The notes below the pieces were generated by a model that worked only from the letters and a program-made list of their open reading frames with translations, was not told where the DNA came from and did not search any database. From the NCBI GenBank assembly GCA_944350265.1, contig CALVOG010000004.1, positions 41,866-105,865 of the forward strand: 64,000 nt of DNA, in the 5' to 3' direction. Each line of letters starts with the position of its first letter. Positions within the stretch are counted from its first letter, which is position 1. Source of the DNA: an uncultured Clostridia bacterium (GTDB lineage Bacteria; Bacillota; Clostridia; Christensenellales; UBA1242). This document shows, piece after piece, positions 36,531 through 45,566 of the stretch. Made by a program: the position numbers and the translations under genes.

Positions 36531-37571
36531 ATGAGTGAGCAGTTTAATTTAGATTTGATTGACAAAACTTTTACAACCTACAAAAAAGGGCAAACTTTTG
36601 AAGGCGTGGTGGTTTTAAAGCGCGCAGATGGGGTGATTTTTAATATCGGCGGGAAGAATGACGCTTTCATTCCAGCAAGCGATTTTGATAGTTTTGACGA
36701 TGTGAAAATCGGCGACAGGTTTTCGGTGATTATCACTAAACAAAAGAACGAGGAGGGGCTTATTGAGGCATCTATGCGTTTGGCGCGAGATTTGAAAATC
36801 GCCAACCAAAACGCCGAATCTCTCCGCCTTGGCAGTAAGTTCACCTTTGTTGTGACAAGCGTCAATAACGCGGGGCTTCACTCCAAAATGGGCGATTACA
36901 GCGTGTTCGTGCCAGCGGGTGACGCGTCGATGAGGTATGTTAGAGACCTTAAAAGTTTTGTCGGCAAGCAAGTTGAGGTGATTGTAACTGAGATTGACCA
37001 CGAGAAAAAGGACATTGTGGCAAGCGCCAAACTTTTGCAAGAGCAAGTTAAAGTGGCGACCGAGAATAACTTTTGGAACAGTATTTTTGTCAATAAAGTG
37101 GTGACGGGCAAAGTGAAGAAGATTATGCCGTATGGCGCTTTTGTTGAGGTGGACGGCGTTGACTGCTTTCTTCATATTTCGAATATTTCGTATGACAGGC
37201 TGGAAAATGTTGGCGATGCGATTAAGGAGGGCGAAACTTACTCTTTCAAGGTGGTTTCGTTGGACCGCGAGAACAAGAAGGTTGACCTTTCGCTGAAAGC
37301 ACTTCTTTCCGACCCAAAGATTGAACGAGTTAAGGCGCTGGTTGTTGGCGAGGTTTATCCTTGCAAGGTGGTGAAACTTTTGAGGTTTGGCGCGATAATT
37401 AAGGCACCAAACGGCGCAACGGGCTTGTTGCATATCCAAAATTGCACCGAAAATAAGACCAAAAACATCTACGAACTTGTGAAGGTGGACGACGAGGTTG
37501 AGGCAGTGGTTATTGATAAGGACGAAGAGGAGGGCAAGGTTTCCTTCCGTTTGAAAAATCTTGTGGGCTGA
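36531..37571 (+). CDS. S1-like RNA-binding protein (four S1 domains)
   Basis: The 346-residue protein consists of four S1/OB domains: about residues 15-80 (GQTFEGVVVLKRADGVIFNI), 95-165, 183-255 (VVTGKVKKIMPYGAFVEVDG, the best match) and 270-340. This is the short Gram-positive form of ribosomal protein S1, an RNA-binding protein that is often not a stable ribosome subunit. ATG 36531 with an AAGGA site is preferred; the longer frame begins upstream of the predicted transcript start. Confidence 0.9.
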   Translation: MSEQFNLDLIDKTFTTYKKGQTFEGVVVLKRADGVIFNIGGKNDAFIPASDFDSFDDVKIGDRFSVIITKQKNEEGLIEASMRLARDLKIANQNAESLRLGSKFTFVVTSVNNAGLHSKMGDYSVFVPAGDASMRYVRDLKSFVGKQVEVIVTEIDHEKKDIVASAKLLQEQVKVATENNFWNSIFVNKVVTGKVKKIMPYGAFVEVDGVDCFLHISNISYDRLENVGDAIKEGETYSFKVVSLDRENKKVDLSLKALLSDPKIERVKALVVGEVYPCKVVKLLRFGAIIKAPNGATGLLHIQNCTENKTKNIYELVKVDDEVEAVVIDKDEEEGKVSFRLKNLVG

Positions 37572-37680
37572 TGCTCGCAAGTTTTTTTGTGACGCCACCA
37601 CCGCGCTTGGAGGTGTCTAGGGAATTATTAGGTAAACGTGGAGGCTTTGAAAATAAATGTCGCTTTGAAGGCGTGTTTAT

Positions 37681-37709
37681 TTGACTTTTTTTTCGATTTT
37701 TGTTAAAAT
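37681..37709 (+). promoter_or_regulatory. Promoter of argS
   Basis: TTGACT (37681-37686), 17 bases and TGTTAAAAT (ending 37709) are followed by AGGAG and ATG 37730. Confidence 0.85.
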
Positions 37710-37729
37710 GCCTAAATCTAGGAGAACTT

Positions 37730-39496
37730 ATGGACTTAAGAACTAAACTTTACGATAAAATGCGTTCGACTTTAAAAAAGTTGGATTTGCCTTTGGAAAA
37801 TCTTTCCATCTCTTTTTCTTCACTGCCAGAAGTGTGTGATTTTCAAACCAACTATGCACTCATCACTGCGAAAAAATTGGGAAAGAACCCGATTGCGCTT
37901 GCTGAGGAAATTGTTGAGGCAATCGGCAACCCGTCTTACACTGCGCTTAAAGGCTTTATCAACATAAAGGTGACAGAGAAGGCACTTTCGAAATTTGCAA
38001 ACGACGTGATTACTGACGAAGATTTGGGGCTTGAAAAGGTGGCTTTACCACGTAAACTTTTAATTGATTATGGCGGGGCAAATGTTGCAAAAGAACTTCA
38101 CGTGGGACATTTGCGTTCGCCAATTATCGGCGAAGCGCTTAAAAGGTTGCATCGCCTTTTGGGCGACACTGTGTATGCCGACACACACCTAGGCGATTGG
38201 GGTATGCAGATGGGGCTTACCGTTTTGCAACTTAAAGAGGACGGCTATTTAGACGACTTTTTCCGCCAAAGCGACAATTATGAAAACATCCCGCTTAAAA
38301 ATATCACCCTTGACACACTTAACGACGAATACCCAAAGGCGTCGAAGAGAAAGGATGTTGACGAGCATTTCAAAAAACTTGCCGACGACTACACGCTTTT
38401 CATTCAGCAAAAGCGCGAGCCTTACTACACAATATATCGCAAAATTCGCGCTATGTCGGTGGAGGAAATTAAGAAAAATTACGCACTTTTAAACACCTCC
38501 TTCGACTTTTGGTTCGGCGAGAGTGACGCGGAGGACTACATCGACGGCGTGGTTAAACTTTTCGTTGATAAAAAACTTGCAAGGGTCAGCGAGGGCGCGC
38601 TTGTTGTGGATATTGCGCGCGAGGGCGAGCATATTCCAATTCCAAAAAAGAACGAAAACGAGGAACAGCGCTATAAAAACCCAATGCCTCCAGCCATACT
38701 CAAAAAGTATAACGGCGGATATCTTTACATCTCCACTGAAATTGCCACCATTGCAATGCGCAATAAGATGGACAAATATGACGAACTTATCTACCTCACC
38801 GATAATCGCCAAGGCAAACATTTTGAGCAGGCATTTAGGTGCGCAAAACTTGCTGGTATTTCGCCAGAGGAACAAAAACTCACGCATATTTCTTTCGGCA
38901 CTATGAATGGAAAGGACGGCAAGCCTTTTAAAACGCGAAGTGGCGAAACGATTAGGCTTAAAGATGTTGTCAACCTCTTAATCGACAAGGCGGGCGAAAA
39001 ACTTAAAGCGAACGGCATTGAAAATGACCGAGAACTTGCGCGTAAAATCGGCGTAGGGGCGATGAAATTTGGCGATTTGTCGAATATTATTTCCAAAGAC
39101 TATGTGTTTGATATCGATAAATTTTTGTCCTTTGATGGCAAAACGGGACCTTACATTCAATACACGATTGCAAGAATTAACAGCATCCTTCAAAAAGCGC
39201 AAGAGGACGGCGGAAAAATTTGCGTCGAGAATGAAGAGGAACGGGCGATTGTGCTTTCCTTCCAAAAACTCAATTCGTCGTATAAGATTTGCTATGATGA
39301 ATATTCACTGAACCTTCTTTGCTCTTCAGCTTTTGACCTTGCAAAAGCGTTTTCAACCTATTATAATAACCACAAAATCCTCACCGAAAAGAACGCTGAA
39401 AAGAGAAAGAGTATGCTTTCAATTTGTATGCTTGTTAAACGCGCTCTCTCGGTTGCGCTTGACACACTTGGTATCGATGTGGTTGAAAAAATGTGA
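37730..39496 (+). CDS. argS: Arginyl-tRNA synthetase
   Basis: ArgS charges tRNA-Arg. The 588-residue class I synthetase has an N-terminal Add1 domain, the HIGH-type motif ELHVGHLRSPIIGEAL, the region LTHISFGTMNGKDGKPFKTRSG in the KMSKS position, and a C-terminal anticodon-binding helical domain (ALSVALDTLGIDVVEKM). ATG 37730 follows AGGAG by 6 bases. The longer frame from 37700 starts upstream of the expected transcript. No T-box is seen in its short leader. Confidence 0.97.
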   Translation: MDLRTKLYDKMRSTLKKLDLPLENLSISFSSLPEVCDFQTNYALITAKKLGKNPIALAEEIVEAIGNPSYTALKGFINIKVTEKALSKFANDVITDEDLGLEKVALPRKLLIDYGGANVAKELHVGHLRSPIIGEALKRLHRLLGDTVYADTHLGDWGMQMGLTVLQLKEDGYLDDFFRQSDNYENIPLKNITLDTLNDEYPKASKRKDVDEHFKKLADDYTLFIQQKREPYYTIYRKIRAMSVEEIKKNYALLNTSFDFWFGESDAEDYIDGVVKLFVDKKLARVSEGALVVDIAREGEHIPIPKKNENEEQRYKNPMPPAILKKYNGGYLYISTEIATIAMRNKMDKYDELIYLTDNRQGKHFEQAFRCAKLAGISPEEQKLTHISFGTMNGKDGKPFKTRSGETIRLKDVVNLLIDKAGEKLKANGIENDRELARKIGVGAMKFGDLSNIISKDYVFDIDKFLSFDGKTGPYIQYTIARINSILQKAQEDGGKICVENEEERAIVLSFQKLNSSYKICYDEYSLNLLCSSAFDLAKAFSTYYNNHKILTEKNAEKRKSMLSICMLVKRALSVALDTLGIDVVEKM

Positions 39497-39499
39497 GAA

Positions 39500-40015
39500 C
39501 AAAGCCTCTATCGTTAGGCGATATTGCTAAATGTCATTTTGAGGTGGCGTCAATCTTGTTGAAGAATTGCTTACGAAAATAAGCGTAATAATGCGTGATA
39601 ACAACACAGCCGTGGACGTTAGGAGAAATCGCTAAATGTCATTCTGAGCAAGGCGACGCCAGCGAAGAATCTCGTCGTAGAACGGCTTTCAAAAATTCTA
39701 AAACTACCACTTTAACTGATAGAGGTTAAAAGCAAGTGCTTAAAAATTTAAAATATAATGCTTAGCGCGAAGTAAACGCTAAGCATTTTTTATGAGGATA
39801 GATTAGACATACGCGGGCAGTGATGGGTGATTAATCTTTTGTGAAAATAATACAGTTTAACACGCGAAATAACAAAAAGTGACAGCGTCACCTACGACGA
39901 GATTCTTCGGCTTCGCCTCAGAATGACAATTAAACAAATGGTCCTTGCGGTAGAGGCAATATCGCGCGTCAGGCGTTTTTAAGAGGTGTATGTTTAAACT
40001 TATGAGGAATTATTC
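39500..40015. repeat. Repeat cluster after argS
   Basis: A reversed core copy (CATTCTGAGCAAGG ... GAATCTCGTCG near 39635-39680) is flanked by a TAGGAGAAATCGCTAAATGT word and by AACGGCTTTCAAAAATTC. A TGCTTAGC-type terminator follows at 39757. A forward core lies near 39893 behind a GTGACAGCGTCAC hairpin, and GACATACGCGGG blocks are present. The gap is convergent; no gene is seen. Confidence 0.85.
39757..39793 (+). terminator. Terminator (TGCTTAGC variant)
   Basis: ATGCTTAGCG and CGCTAAGCAT pair around GAAGTAAA and are followed by TTTTTT. It lies about 260 bases after argS, inside the repeat cluster. Confidence 0.75.
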
Positions 40016-40038
40016 GACATTTGTGTTAAGGAATATGG

Positions 40039-40857
40039 TTATCTCAGCGGGCTTATTGTGAGGAAAATGGTGGTTAGTTGTTTTGGCTCTTGTCCTTCTT
40101 CAACTTCTTCAGTTTCTGGGATATAAGTGTAAGACAAAACGATGTTGCCGTTTATGCTATTATCGTCGCTTTTAACAAAATCCACCTTAACGCCATCTTG
40201 CTCGTTCGACTCGCCATACGTCAAAACAACCGTTTTATTCACAGAAAAATCATCTGTGGTGAAAACAAAATTGAAGTAGTGCGGTTTAGTCAGCACAAGA
40301 ACGCTTTTAACGTTCGAAAAACGGGTGGTGGTGTTGAGAAAATTTTCGCTCGTAAGTTCCAAAATGTGCCTATATTCAAGTTCGTTTTCGCCAACTCTAA
40401 CACGCAAATCGCCAATGCAAGTGGTGTGCTGGTCGTTTAAGTCCTCCGCTGGCACATCTTCGCCCTCTTCATAGCGGACAACGCGGTAAGATGAGAGGGT
40501 GTAATAAGCCTGCTTGCTGTCCTCAAACACGGCGGTGTAGTTATCGGAAGTGTGGGCGGAGGCGGTGAAAGTTATGGTGCTTGACAACTTATCGTCACTT
40601 GTTGTGATTTCGTAAGCATTATTGCCGTCGAGGAGGGTTTTGTTTTGATATACCCACGCGATAAATTTTTTGCCGTTCACACCTCTTGCAGTCAGCGTGA
40701 CCTTGCTCCCCTCGTCATATTTTCCCATTCCTGTGACGTTTCCGTTTTGGCAGTTTACGGTGGCAGTTATGTTAAAAGACGCCACTTCTCCGCATCCTAC
40801 AAGCAGAAATATTGGCGCGATAAGGGCGATAAGTAAAACAAAAACACTTTTTTTCAT
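40039..40857 (-). CDS. Lipoprotein with InlB B-repeat-like domain
   Basis: A type II signal peptide with lipobox LVGC (cysteine at residue 22) marks a surface lipoprotein of 272 residues. Residues ~35-70 (CQNGNVTGMGKYDEGSKVTLTARGVNGKKFIAWV) match the beta-grasp pattern of divergent InlB B-repeats and similar bacterial repeat domains. The remainder is beta-rich and not recognised. An AAGGAG site precedes the ATG. It is a single-gene unit. A surface-exposed binding role is possible but unproven. Confidence 0.8.
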   Translation of the reverse strand: MKKSVFVLLIALIAPIFLLVGCGEVASFNITATVNCQNGNVTGMGKYDEGSKVTLTARGVNGKKFIAWVYQNKTLLDGNNAYEITTSDDKLSSTITFTASAHTSDNYTAVFEDSKQAYYTLSSYRVVRYEEGEDVPAEDLNDQHTTCIGDLRVRVGENELEYRHILELTSENFLNTTTRFSNVKSVLVLTKPHYFNFVFTTDDFSVNKTVVLTYGESNEQDGVKVDFVKSDDNSINGNIVLSYTYIPETEEVEEGQEPKQLTTIFLTISPLR

Positions 40858-41201
40858 TTTTTCTCCTTATATTATTGAAAGTTGGCAAAATCACGTTGAC
40901 GAACTGTGGTATCGGGCAAAACGCAAATTAGGTGTTATCGGGCAAAACGCAAATTAGTTAGAATTTATTAAAATTTTATCGAACAAAATTTTAACGTTGC
41001 ATAGTATATACTATATGATACCTCAAAAAAATAATTAAAGTCAAATCATTTTAATTTAAAATTTTAAGAGTATTTTTGAATTCCTTGCATAGAATAGTTT
41101 TGTATAACCAACTTCCGCTGTGATTTTTATTGCACGCAAAAGTGCGATTTTAAAAACGCGCAGTGATGCTTTAAAACTAGCGAGCGAGAAAAGGAGTGAC
41201 T
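40858..41201. other. Divergent gap with one 26-base direct repeat
   Basis: TATCGGGCAAAACGCAAATTAG occurs at 40910-40931 and again at 40936-40957. The rest is AT-rich and featureless; neither modular repeats nor a clear promoter were found. Confidence 0.6.
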
Positions 41202-41942
41202 ATGTGGGAATTTTGCTTGACAACGGCAAAGATTGATGTTGCAAAAAGCCTTTTTATGGACATAAAAAAGGACCTTAATGACTATAAAACCGTTTTGACG
41301 TGCTATGAAAAATACGGCGCGTTCAATATTATGTTCGCGTGTCCTAGTGAAGAGGAAACGCTACTTAAAAACATTCTCGAAAACAACATTATCAAAATGA
41401 TATGTTCGTTCTATAAGGACGGCTATTTAAAGGAAAACCTAAATTTGCCAACACACGAAAAAATCGGGCTAACCGCCTTCAAAAAGGCGCTTTTAAACTT
41501 CGATAGAGAAACCGACCTTTTTATTATTAGCAAAAATTTGGAACTTAAAAACACCCTAAACCTCGACTCTTTTTATGAATTCAAATTGAAGGCGCTTAGA
41601 GAAAAATGGAGCGAACTTGTGGCGCTTGCGAACGAAAACAGCGAATATCTTGTGGGCGATGAGGCGTTTTTCGACCTTTTACGCTTTTTGGTGGACAACT
41701 TGGAGATAAGAGAAAACGAAATTTCGGTTTTCGAAAAGGAAAACGGCTATCAAATCATTGCTGACGAGTGTTTCGACAGTTTAAATAACGAGGCGCTTGT
41801 GTCGACCTTAATCGAACTTTCGCCGAAAAAAATCAACTTTTATTGCGATAAAGAGGACGCGGTTGCAAATTTCTTATCTAAAATTTTTGCTGAGCGAATT
41901 AAGGTGAGTTACAGCCGAAGTATGGAAAAAATATTTTCTTAA
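41202..41942 (+). CDS. ytxC: YtxC-like sporulation protein
   Basis: The 246-residue soluble protein matches the shape of the YtxC family, whose genes lie next to thrS in Bacillus and many clostridia. The middle is helical and the C-terminus (LVSTLIELSPKKINFYCDKEDAVANFLSKIF) carries the family-like segment. The biochemical role of YtxC is unknown. ATG 41202 follows AAGGAG. The T-box leader of thrS starts 40 bases after its stop, so the two genes are separately controlled. Confidence 0.75.
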   Translation: MWEFCLTTAKIDVAKSLFMDIKKDLNDYKTVLTCYEKYGAFNIMFACPSEEETLLKNILENNIIKMICSFYKDGYLKENLNLPTHEKIGLTAFKKALLNFDRETDLFIISKNLELKNTLNLDSFYEFKLKALREKWSELVALANENSEYLVGDEAFFDLLRFLVDNLEIRENEISVFEKENGYQIIADECFDSLNNEALVSTLIELSPKKINFYCDKEDAVANFLSKIFAERIKVSYSRSMEKIFS

Positions 41943-41948
41943 AAACGC

Positions 41949-41977
41949 TTGACAATGTTTTTTCTAGGGTTTATAAT
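41949..41977 (+). promoter_or_regulatory. Promoter of the thrS T-box transcript
   Basis: TTGACA (41949-41954), 17 bases and TATAAT (41972-41977) form a near-consensus promoter just after ytxC. Confidence 0.9.
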
Positions 41978-41983
41978 TAAAGT

Positions 41984-42176
41984 GCATTTAGTGAGAGACA
42001 AGTAGTTTTAAGTTTTTGCGCTTAGAGAAAAGTTGGTTGGTGAAAAACTTTGGTAGAACTTAAAAATGAAACCACTTTCGCGCTTGAAGATGCTTTAAGA
42101 GTGGCACGATTTTCGTGCAATTAAGGTGGAACCGCGGTTTTTTAATCGTCCTTAAGTTTTAAGGGCGTTTTTTATT
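41984..42176 (+). promoter_or_regulatory. T-box riboswitch controlling thrS
   Basis: The leader contains the conserved T-box AAGGTGGAACCGCGG at 42123-42137, a Stem I pairing TTTTAAGTT with AACTTAAAA, and a terminator stem CGTCCTTAA/TTAAGGGCG followed by T residues (42147-42176). ACC at 42071-42073, followed by A, fits a threonine specifier codon. Uncharged tRNA-Thr should favour the antiterminator and switch thrS on. Confidence 0.93.
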
Positions 42177-42203
42177 TTAATATGCCCTAAAAAGGAGAGA
42201 ATT

Positions 42204-43931
42204 ATGGAAAAAGAAGAAAAAGAATTGGAAACAGCAAGACATTCACTTGCTCACATTTTAGCAAAAGCGCTCACAAGCCTCTATCCAAAAACCAAACTAA
42301 CGATTGGACCTGCTATTGATGACGGCTTTTATTATGACATCGACCTCGACCAAAATTTAACGCCAGAAAACTTCGCCGAGATTGAAAAGAAGATGAAGGA
42401 GATTATTAATAAAGGCGAAGATTTTACGCGCAGGGTGGTGTCAAAAGAGGAGGCGCTTAAACTTTTCAAGGGCAACGAATTTAAAACGGAAATTATTAAC
42501 GAACTACCTGAAAATGAAGAGGTTTCGCTCTATTACACGGGCGATGACTTTTTTGACCTTTGTCGAGGTCCGCACGTTGAGAGTTGCAAAAAACTGCAAA
42601 ATTACGCCTACAAAATCCACGCTGTGAACGGCGCTTATTGGCGCGGAAACGAAAAAAACAAGATGCTTCAACGTGTTTACGTTTATGCTTTTAAGGATAA
42701 AAAACAACTTGCTGAACATATCAATATGATTGAAGAGGCGAAAAAGCGCGACCACAGAAAATTGGGCAGAGAACTCAAACTTTTTATGATTTCGCCAGAG
42801 GGACCAGGCTTTCCTTTCTATCTTCCAAAGGGGATGATTATTAGAAATGAACTAATTGACTATTGGCGCGTAATTCACACAAAAGCGGGCTATAAGGAGA
42901 TTATGACGCCAGTTATGCTCAACCGTCATCTTTGGGAAACGTCGGGGCATTGGGACCATTATAAGGACAATATGTATCTTTCAACGATTGACAACGAAAC
43001 TTACGCAATTAAGCCGATGAACTGCCCGGGCGGTGTGCTTGTTTATAAGAGTGAGCCTCATTCATACCGCGACCTTCCTCTTCGACTTGGCGAACTTGGA
43101 CTTGTGCATAGATACGAAAAATCGGGCGAACTTGGCGGACTTTTGCGCGTTAGAAGTTTCACGCAAGACGATGCACACATCTTTATGACTCCGTCGCAAA
43201 TTAAGGACGAGATTAAGAATGTTGTCAGCCTTATCGACGAGGTTTACAAGGTGTTTAATTTCACATACTCAGTGGAACTTTCCACTCGTCCAAAGGATAG
43301 TATGGGCAGTGACGAGGATTGGGAACTTGCCACAAACGCGCTGAAAGGAGCGCTTGACGAACTTAAACTTGATTTCAAAATTAACGAGGGTGACGGCGCG
43401 TTCTACGGTCCTAAAATCGACTTCCACTTGAAGGATACGATAGGTCGAACTTGGCAGTGTGGAACCATTCAACTCGACTTCCAACTTCCACAAAGATTTG
43501 AACTTGAATACACGGGTGAGGACGGCGAAAAACATCGCCCGATTATGATTCACCGCGTAATCTACGGCTCAATCGACCGTTTTATCGGGCTGTTGATTGA
43601 AAATTACGCTGGTGCATTTCCACTTTGGCTTTCGCCAGAGCAGGTCAGGGTGCTATCTCTCACTGAAAGAAACTCGGGTTATGTCGATGAGATAACAAAA
43701 ACGCTCCGCGAAAATGGGTTAAGAGCAGAGAGTGACAACCGAAACGAGAAGATTGGCTATAAAATCCGCGAGGCGCTTAACGAAAAAGTGCCATATCTAA
43801 TAATTGTCGGCGACGAAGAAGAGAAGAATAAGACAATTTCCATTCGTGGACGCGGTTTTGAAAATAAGAGCGGACTACTTCTTGCTGACTTTATAACGAG
43901 GCTCAAAAATGAGGTTGCAACCAAAGCGTGA
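42204..43931 (+). CDS. thrS: Threonyl-tRNA synthetase lacking the TGS domain
   Basis: ThrS charges tRNA-Thr. The 575-residue class II enzyme begins directly in the editing-type N2 domain (ARHSLAHILAKAL, CRGPHVESCKK). It continues into the catalytic core (PKGMIIRNELIDYWR, MNCPGG, VRSFTQDDAHIF, DGAFYGPKIDF) and the C-terminal anticodon-binding domain. The usual ~60-residue N-terminal TGS domain is absent, which explains the short length. AAGGAG precedes the ATG, and no in-frame upstream extension exists behind the T-box terminator. Confidence 0.96.
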   Translation: MEKEEKELETARHSLAHILAKALTSLYPKTKLTIGPAIDDGFYYDIDLDQNLTPENFAEIEKKMKEIINKGEDFTRRVVSKEEALKLFKGNEFKTEIINELPENEEVSLYYTGDDFFDLCRGPHVESCKKLQNYAYKIHAVNGAYWRGNEKNKMLQRVYVYAFKDKKQLAEHINMIEEAKKRDHRKLGRELKLFMISPEGPGFPFYLPKGMIIRNELIDYWRVIHTKAGYKEIMTPVMLNRHLWETSGHWDHYKDNMYLSTIDNETYAIKPMNCPGGVLVYKSEPHSYRDLPLRLGELGLVHRYEKSGELGGLLRVRSFTQDDAHIFMTPSQIKDEIKNVVSLIDEVYKVFNFTYSVELSTRPKDSMGSDEDWELATNALKGALDELKLDFKINEGDGAFYGPKIDFHLKDTIGRTWQCGTIQLDFQLPQRFELEYTGEDGEKHRPIMIHRVIYGSIDRFIGLLIENYAGAFPLWLSPEQVRVLSLTERNSGYVDEITKTLRENGLRAESDNRNEKIGYKIREALNEKVPYLIIVGDEEEKNKTISIRGRGFENKSGLLLADFITRLKNEVATKA

Positions 43932-43944
43932 GACTATTTTTCTA

Positions 43945-44240
43945 GCGATAATAAGAGGAATTATTTGAAATACGCAAGAAAAGAGGAGGGATTGGACATA
44001 CGCGGGCGGGAGCTACGACGAGATTCTTCGCTGGCGTCGCCTTGCTCCTTGCTCAGAATGACCAAGCGCGCTTGGATGTGTGAGGCGTTTTGAGTTTAGC
44101 CGTGTTTTTCTAGCGATTGACGTGTGATTACAACAATGCTTAACTGTAAGGCGACACCGCTAAATGTCATTCTGAGGCAACGCCGAAGAATCTCGTCGTA
44201 GAACGGCTTTCAAAAATTCGAATCTAAATGGAATAAACGC
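43945..44240. repeat. Repeat cluster between thrS and rplM
   Basis: A GACATACGCGGGCGG block lies near 43996 and a forward core with an expanded tip near 44015. The palindrome CCAAGCGCGCTTGG is at 44062-44075 with its TTTAGCCGTG tail. A reversed core lies near 44165-44200, flanked by AACGGCTTTCAAAAATTC. No gene is seen. Confidence 0.85.
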
Positions 44241-44307
44241 CATAGTTTAACGCGCGCGGTATTAGCATAATAACTTAACATTTTTTTGAAAAAGTTTCTT
44301 TAAACAC

Positions 44308-44336
44308 TTGACAAGCGCGAACTTTTTAAGTAAAAT
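44308..44336 (+). promoter_or_regulatory. Promoter of rplM-rpsI
   Basis: TTGACA (44308-44313), 17 bases and TAAAAT (44331-44336) predict transcription from about 44343. Confidence 0.85.
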
Positions 44337-44340
44337 AATA

Positions 44341-44405
44341 GCGTCTTAACCTTAAGGCGCTTTTATTGTTAGCCCCGATAAAGGCGACGCGGTGAAGATG
44401 AAATG
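44341..44405 (+). promoter_or_regulatory. Candidate L13 ribosomal-protein leader
   Basis: The short 5' leader of rplM folds as GCG-CTTAA/TTAAG-CGC and is followed by a conserved-looking stretch (TAGCCCCGATAAAGGCGACG). Position and look fit the L13 autoregulatory leader known from Bacillota, where the ribosomal protein binds its own mRNA. The identification is by resemblance only. Confidence 0.55.
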
Positions 44406-44433
44406 TCCAAAAAAAATTTTTAGGGAGAAAAAA

Positions 44434-44877
44434 ATGAAAACATATATGGCAAGTCCAGTCACTGTTGAAAGAAAGTGGTATCTCGTTGACGCAACAAATA
44501 TGCCTCTTGGCAGACTTGCAAGTCAGGTTGCAGACATTTTGACTGGTAAAAATAAAACAATCTACACGCCAAACGTTGACACGGGCGACTTCGTTGTGGT
44601 TATCAACTCCGACAAGGTGGTTCTCACTGGTAAAAAGTTGGAACAAAAGAAACTTCGTTGGCACACAGGCTATGTTGGCGGACTTAAATCGGTTGATTAC
44701 AAAACTTTGATGGCAAAGGATTCAACAAGAGTTATCGAACACGCTGTTAAGGGTATGCTTCCAAAAAACGCACTCGGCAGAAAAGAATTCACGCGCCTTC
44801 ACGTTTATAAGGATGCTAACTACGCGCAAATCGCACAAAAACCTGAGCAAGTTGCTTTAAAAGGAGTTATTGAATAA
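44434..44877 (+). CDS. rplM: 50S ribosomal protein L13
   Basis: L13 is an early-binding large-subunit protein. The 147-residue product shows the family start [19 protein letters not shown] and the core [18 protein letters not shown], then [16 protein letters not shown] 44434 follows AGGGAG; a longer frame from 44392 runs through the leader and is rejected. Its stop codon overlaps the rpsI start as TAATG. Confidence 0.97.
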   Translation: MKTYMASPVTVERKWYLVDATNMPLGRLASQVADILTGKNKTIYTPNVDTGDFVVVINSDKVVLTGKKLEQKKLRWHTGYVGGLKSVDYKTLMAKDSTRVIEHAVKGMLPKNALGRKEFTRLHVYKDANYAQIAQKPEQVALKGVIE

Positions 44878-45284
44878 TGGCTAAAAAACAAGTTAAATCT
44901 GATGCTTTTATCGCAACAGGTAGAAGAAAGAAATCTATTGCAAGAGTTCGCCTTTTGCCAGGCACGGGCGTTATCACCGTTAACGGCAGACATATCGATG
45001 AGTATCTTCAAAGAGACACCCTCATTTTGATTGCAAAACAACCTCTTGTTTTAACAAATACGGCTAATAAGTTCGACGTGTTCGTTAATGTTGTTGGTGG
45101 CGGTATCGCAGGGCAAGCAGGCGCAATTTGCCACGGAATCGCACGTGCACTTGTGAAAGAGGATGAAACTTATAAGGCTGAACTTAAACAGGCTGGCTTC
45201 TTAACAAGAGACCCTCGTATGAAGGAAAGAAAGAAATACGGTCTTAAAAAAGCAAGAAAGGCTCCACAATTCTCAAAGAGATAA
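44877..45284 (+). CDS. rpsI: 30S ribosomal protein S9
   Basis: S9 lies in the small-subunit head, with its basic tail touching P-site tRNA. The 135-residue protein has [38 protein letters not shown] and the C-terminal [18 protein letters not shown]. Translation is coupled to rplM through the overlapping TAATG. An AAAAGGAG site lies in the end of rplM. Confidence 0.97.
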   Translation: MAKKQVKSDAFIATGRRKKSIARVRLLPGTGVITVNGRHIDEYLQRDTLILIAKQPLVLTNTANKFDVFVNVVGGGIAGQAGAICHGIARALVKEDETYKAELKQAGFLTRDPRMKERKKYGLKKARKAPQFSKR

Positions 45285-45290
45285 AAATTG

Positions 45291-45317
45291 GCAAGCGAAA
45301 AACGCTTGCTTTTTTTA
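45291..45317 (+). terminator. Terminator of rplM-rpsI
   Basis: GCAAGCG-loop-CGCTTGC is followed by seven T residues, seven bases after the rpsI stop. Confidence 0.92.
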
Positions 45318-45366
45318 TGTCAAGCATTTTCTTTTAAGAGGTATTATTAGACATTCGCGGGCGGGG

Positions 45367-45459
45367 CTGGAAAATTACCACTTCAGCGAGGAAAATCTTG
45401 CTCAAATGGTTGACCTTTTTAGCCTTGACTTAAATTTCGCTGAGGCGGAGGTTGCTTAG
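45367..45459 (+). pseudogene. Fragment resembling the 3' end of a lost gene
   Basis: From CTG 45367 an open frame reads LENYHFSEENLAQMVDLFSL ... NFAEAEVA and stops at TAG. It has normal amino-acid make-up and codon use like the neighbours. It has no start codon or ribosome site and is joined on the left to a GACATTCGCGGGCGG repeat block. It looks like the 31-codon tail of a gene whose rest was deleted or replaced by the repeat. The parent family is not recognised. Confidence 0.35.
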
Positions 45460-45511
45460 TAAAGTTTAAGCAAGTTAGATTTTATATTTGTTAATTATTT
45501 TCATTTTTTGT

Positions 45512-45540
45512 TTGACTTTTGTAACATTTTCGGGTATAAT
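45512..45540 (+). promoter_or_regulatory. Promoter of the Cys-tail membrane protein
   Basis: TTGACT (45512-45517), 17 bases and TATAAT (45535-45540) precede the AAGGAGG site of the gene at 45567. Confidence 0.85.
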
Positions 45541-45566
45541 GGCATTATATCTTAAAGGAGGGGAAT

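Noticed and set aside
36615-37601. 328-codon minus-strand frame opposite the S1 gene
   Set aside because: It mirrors a clear four-domain S1 protein gene; there is no ribosome site and no recognisable domain.
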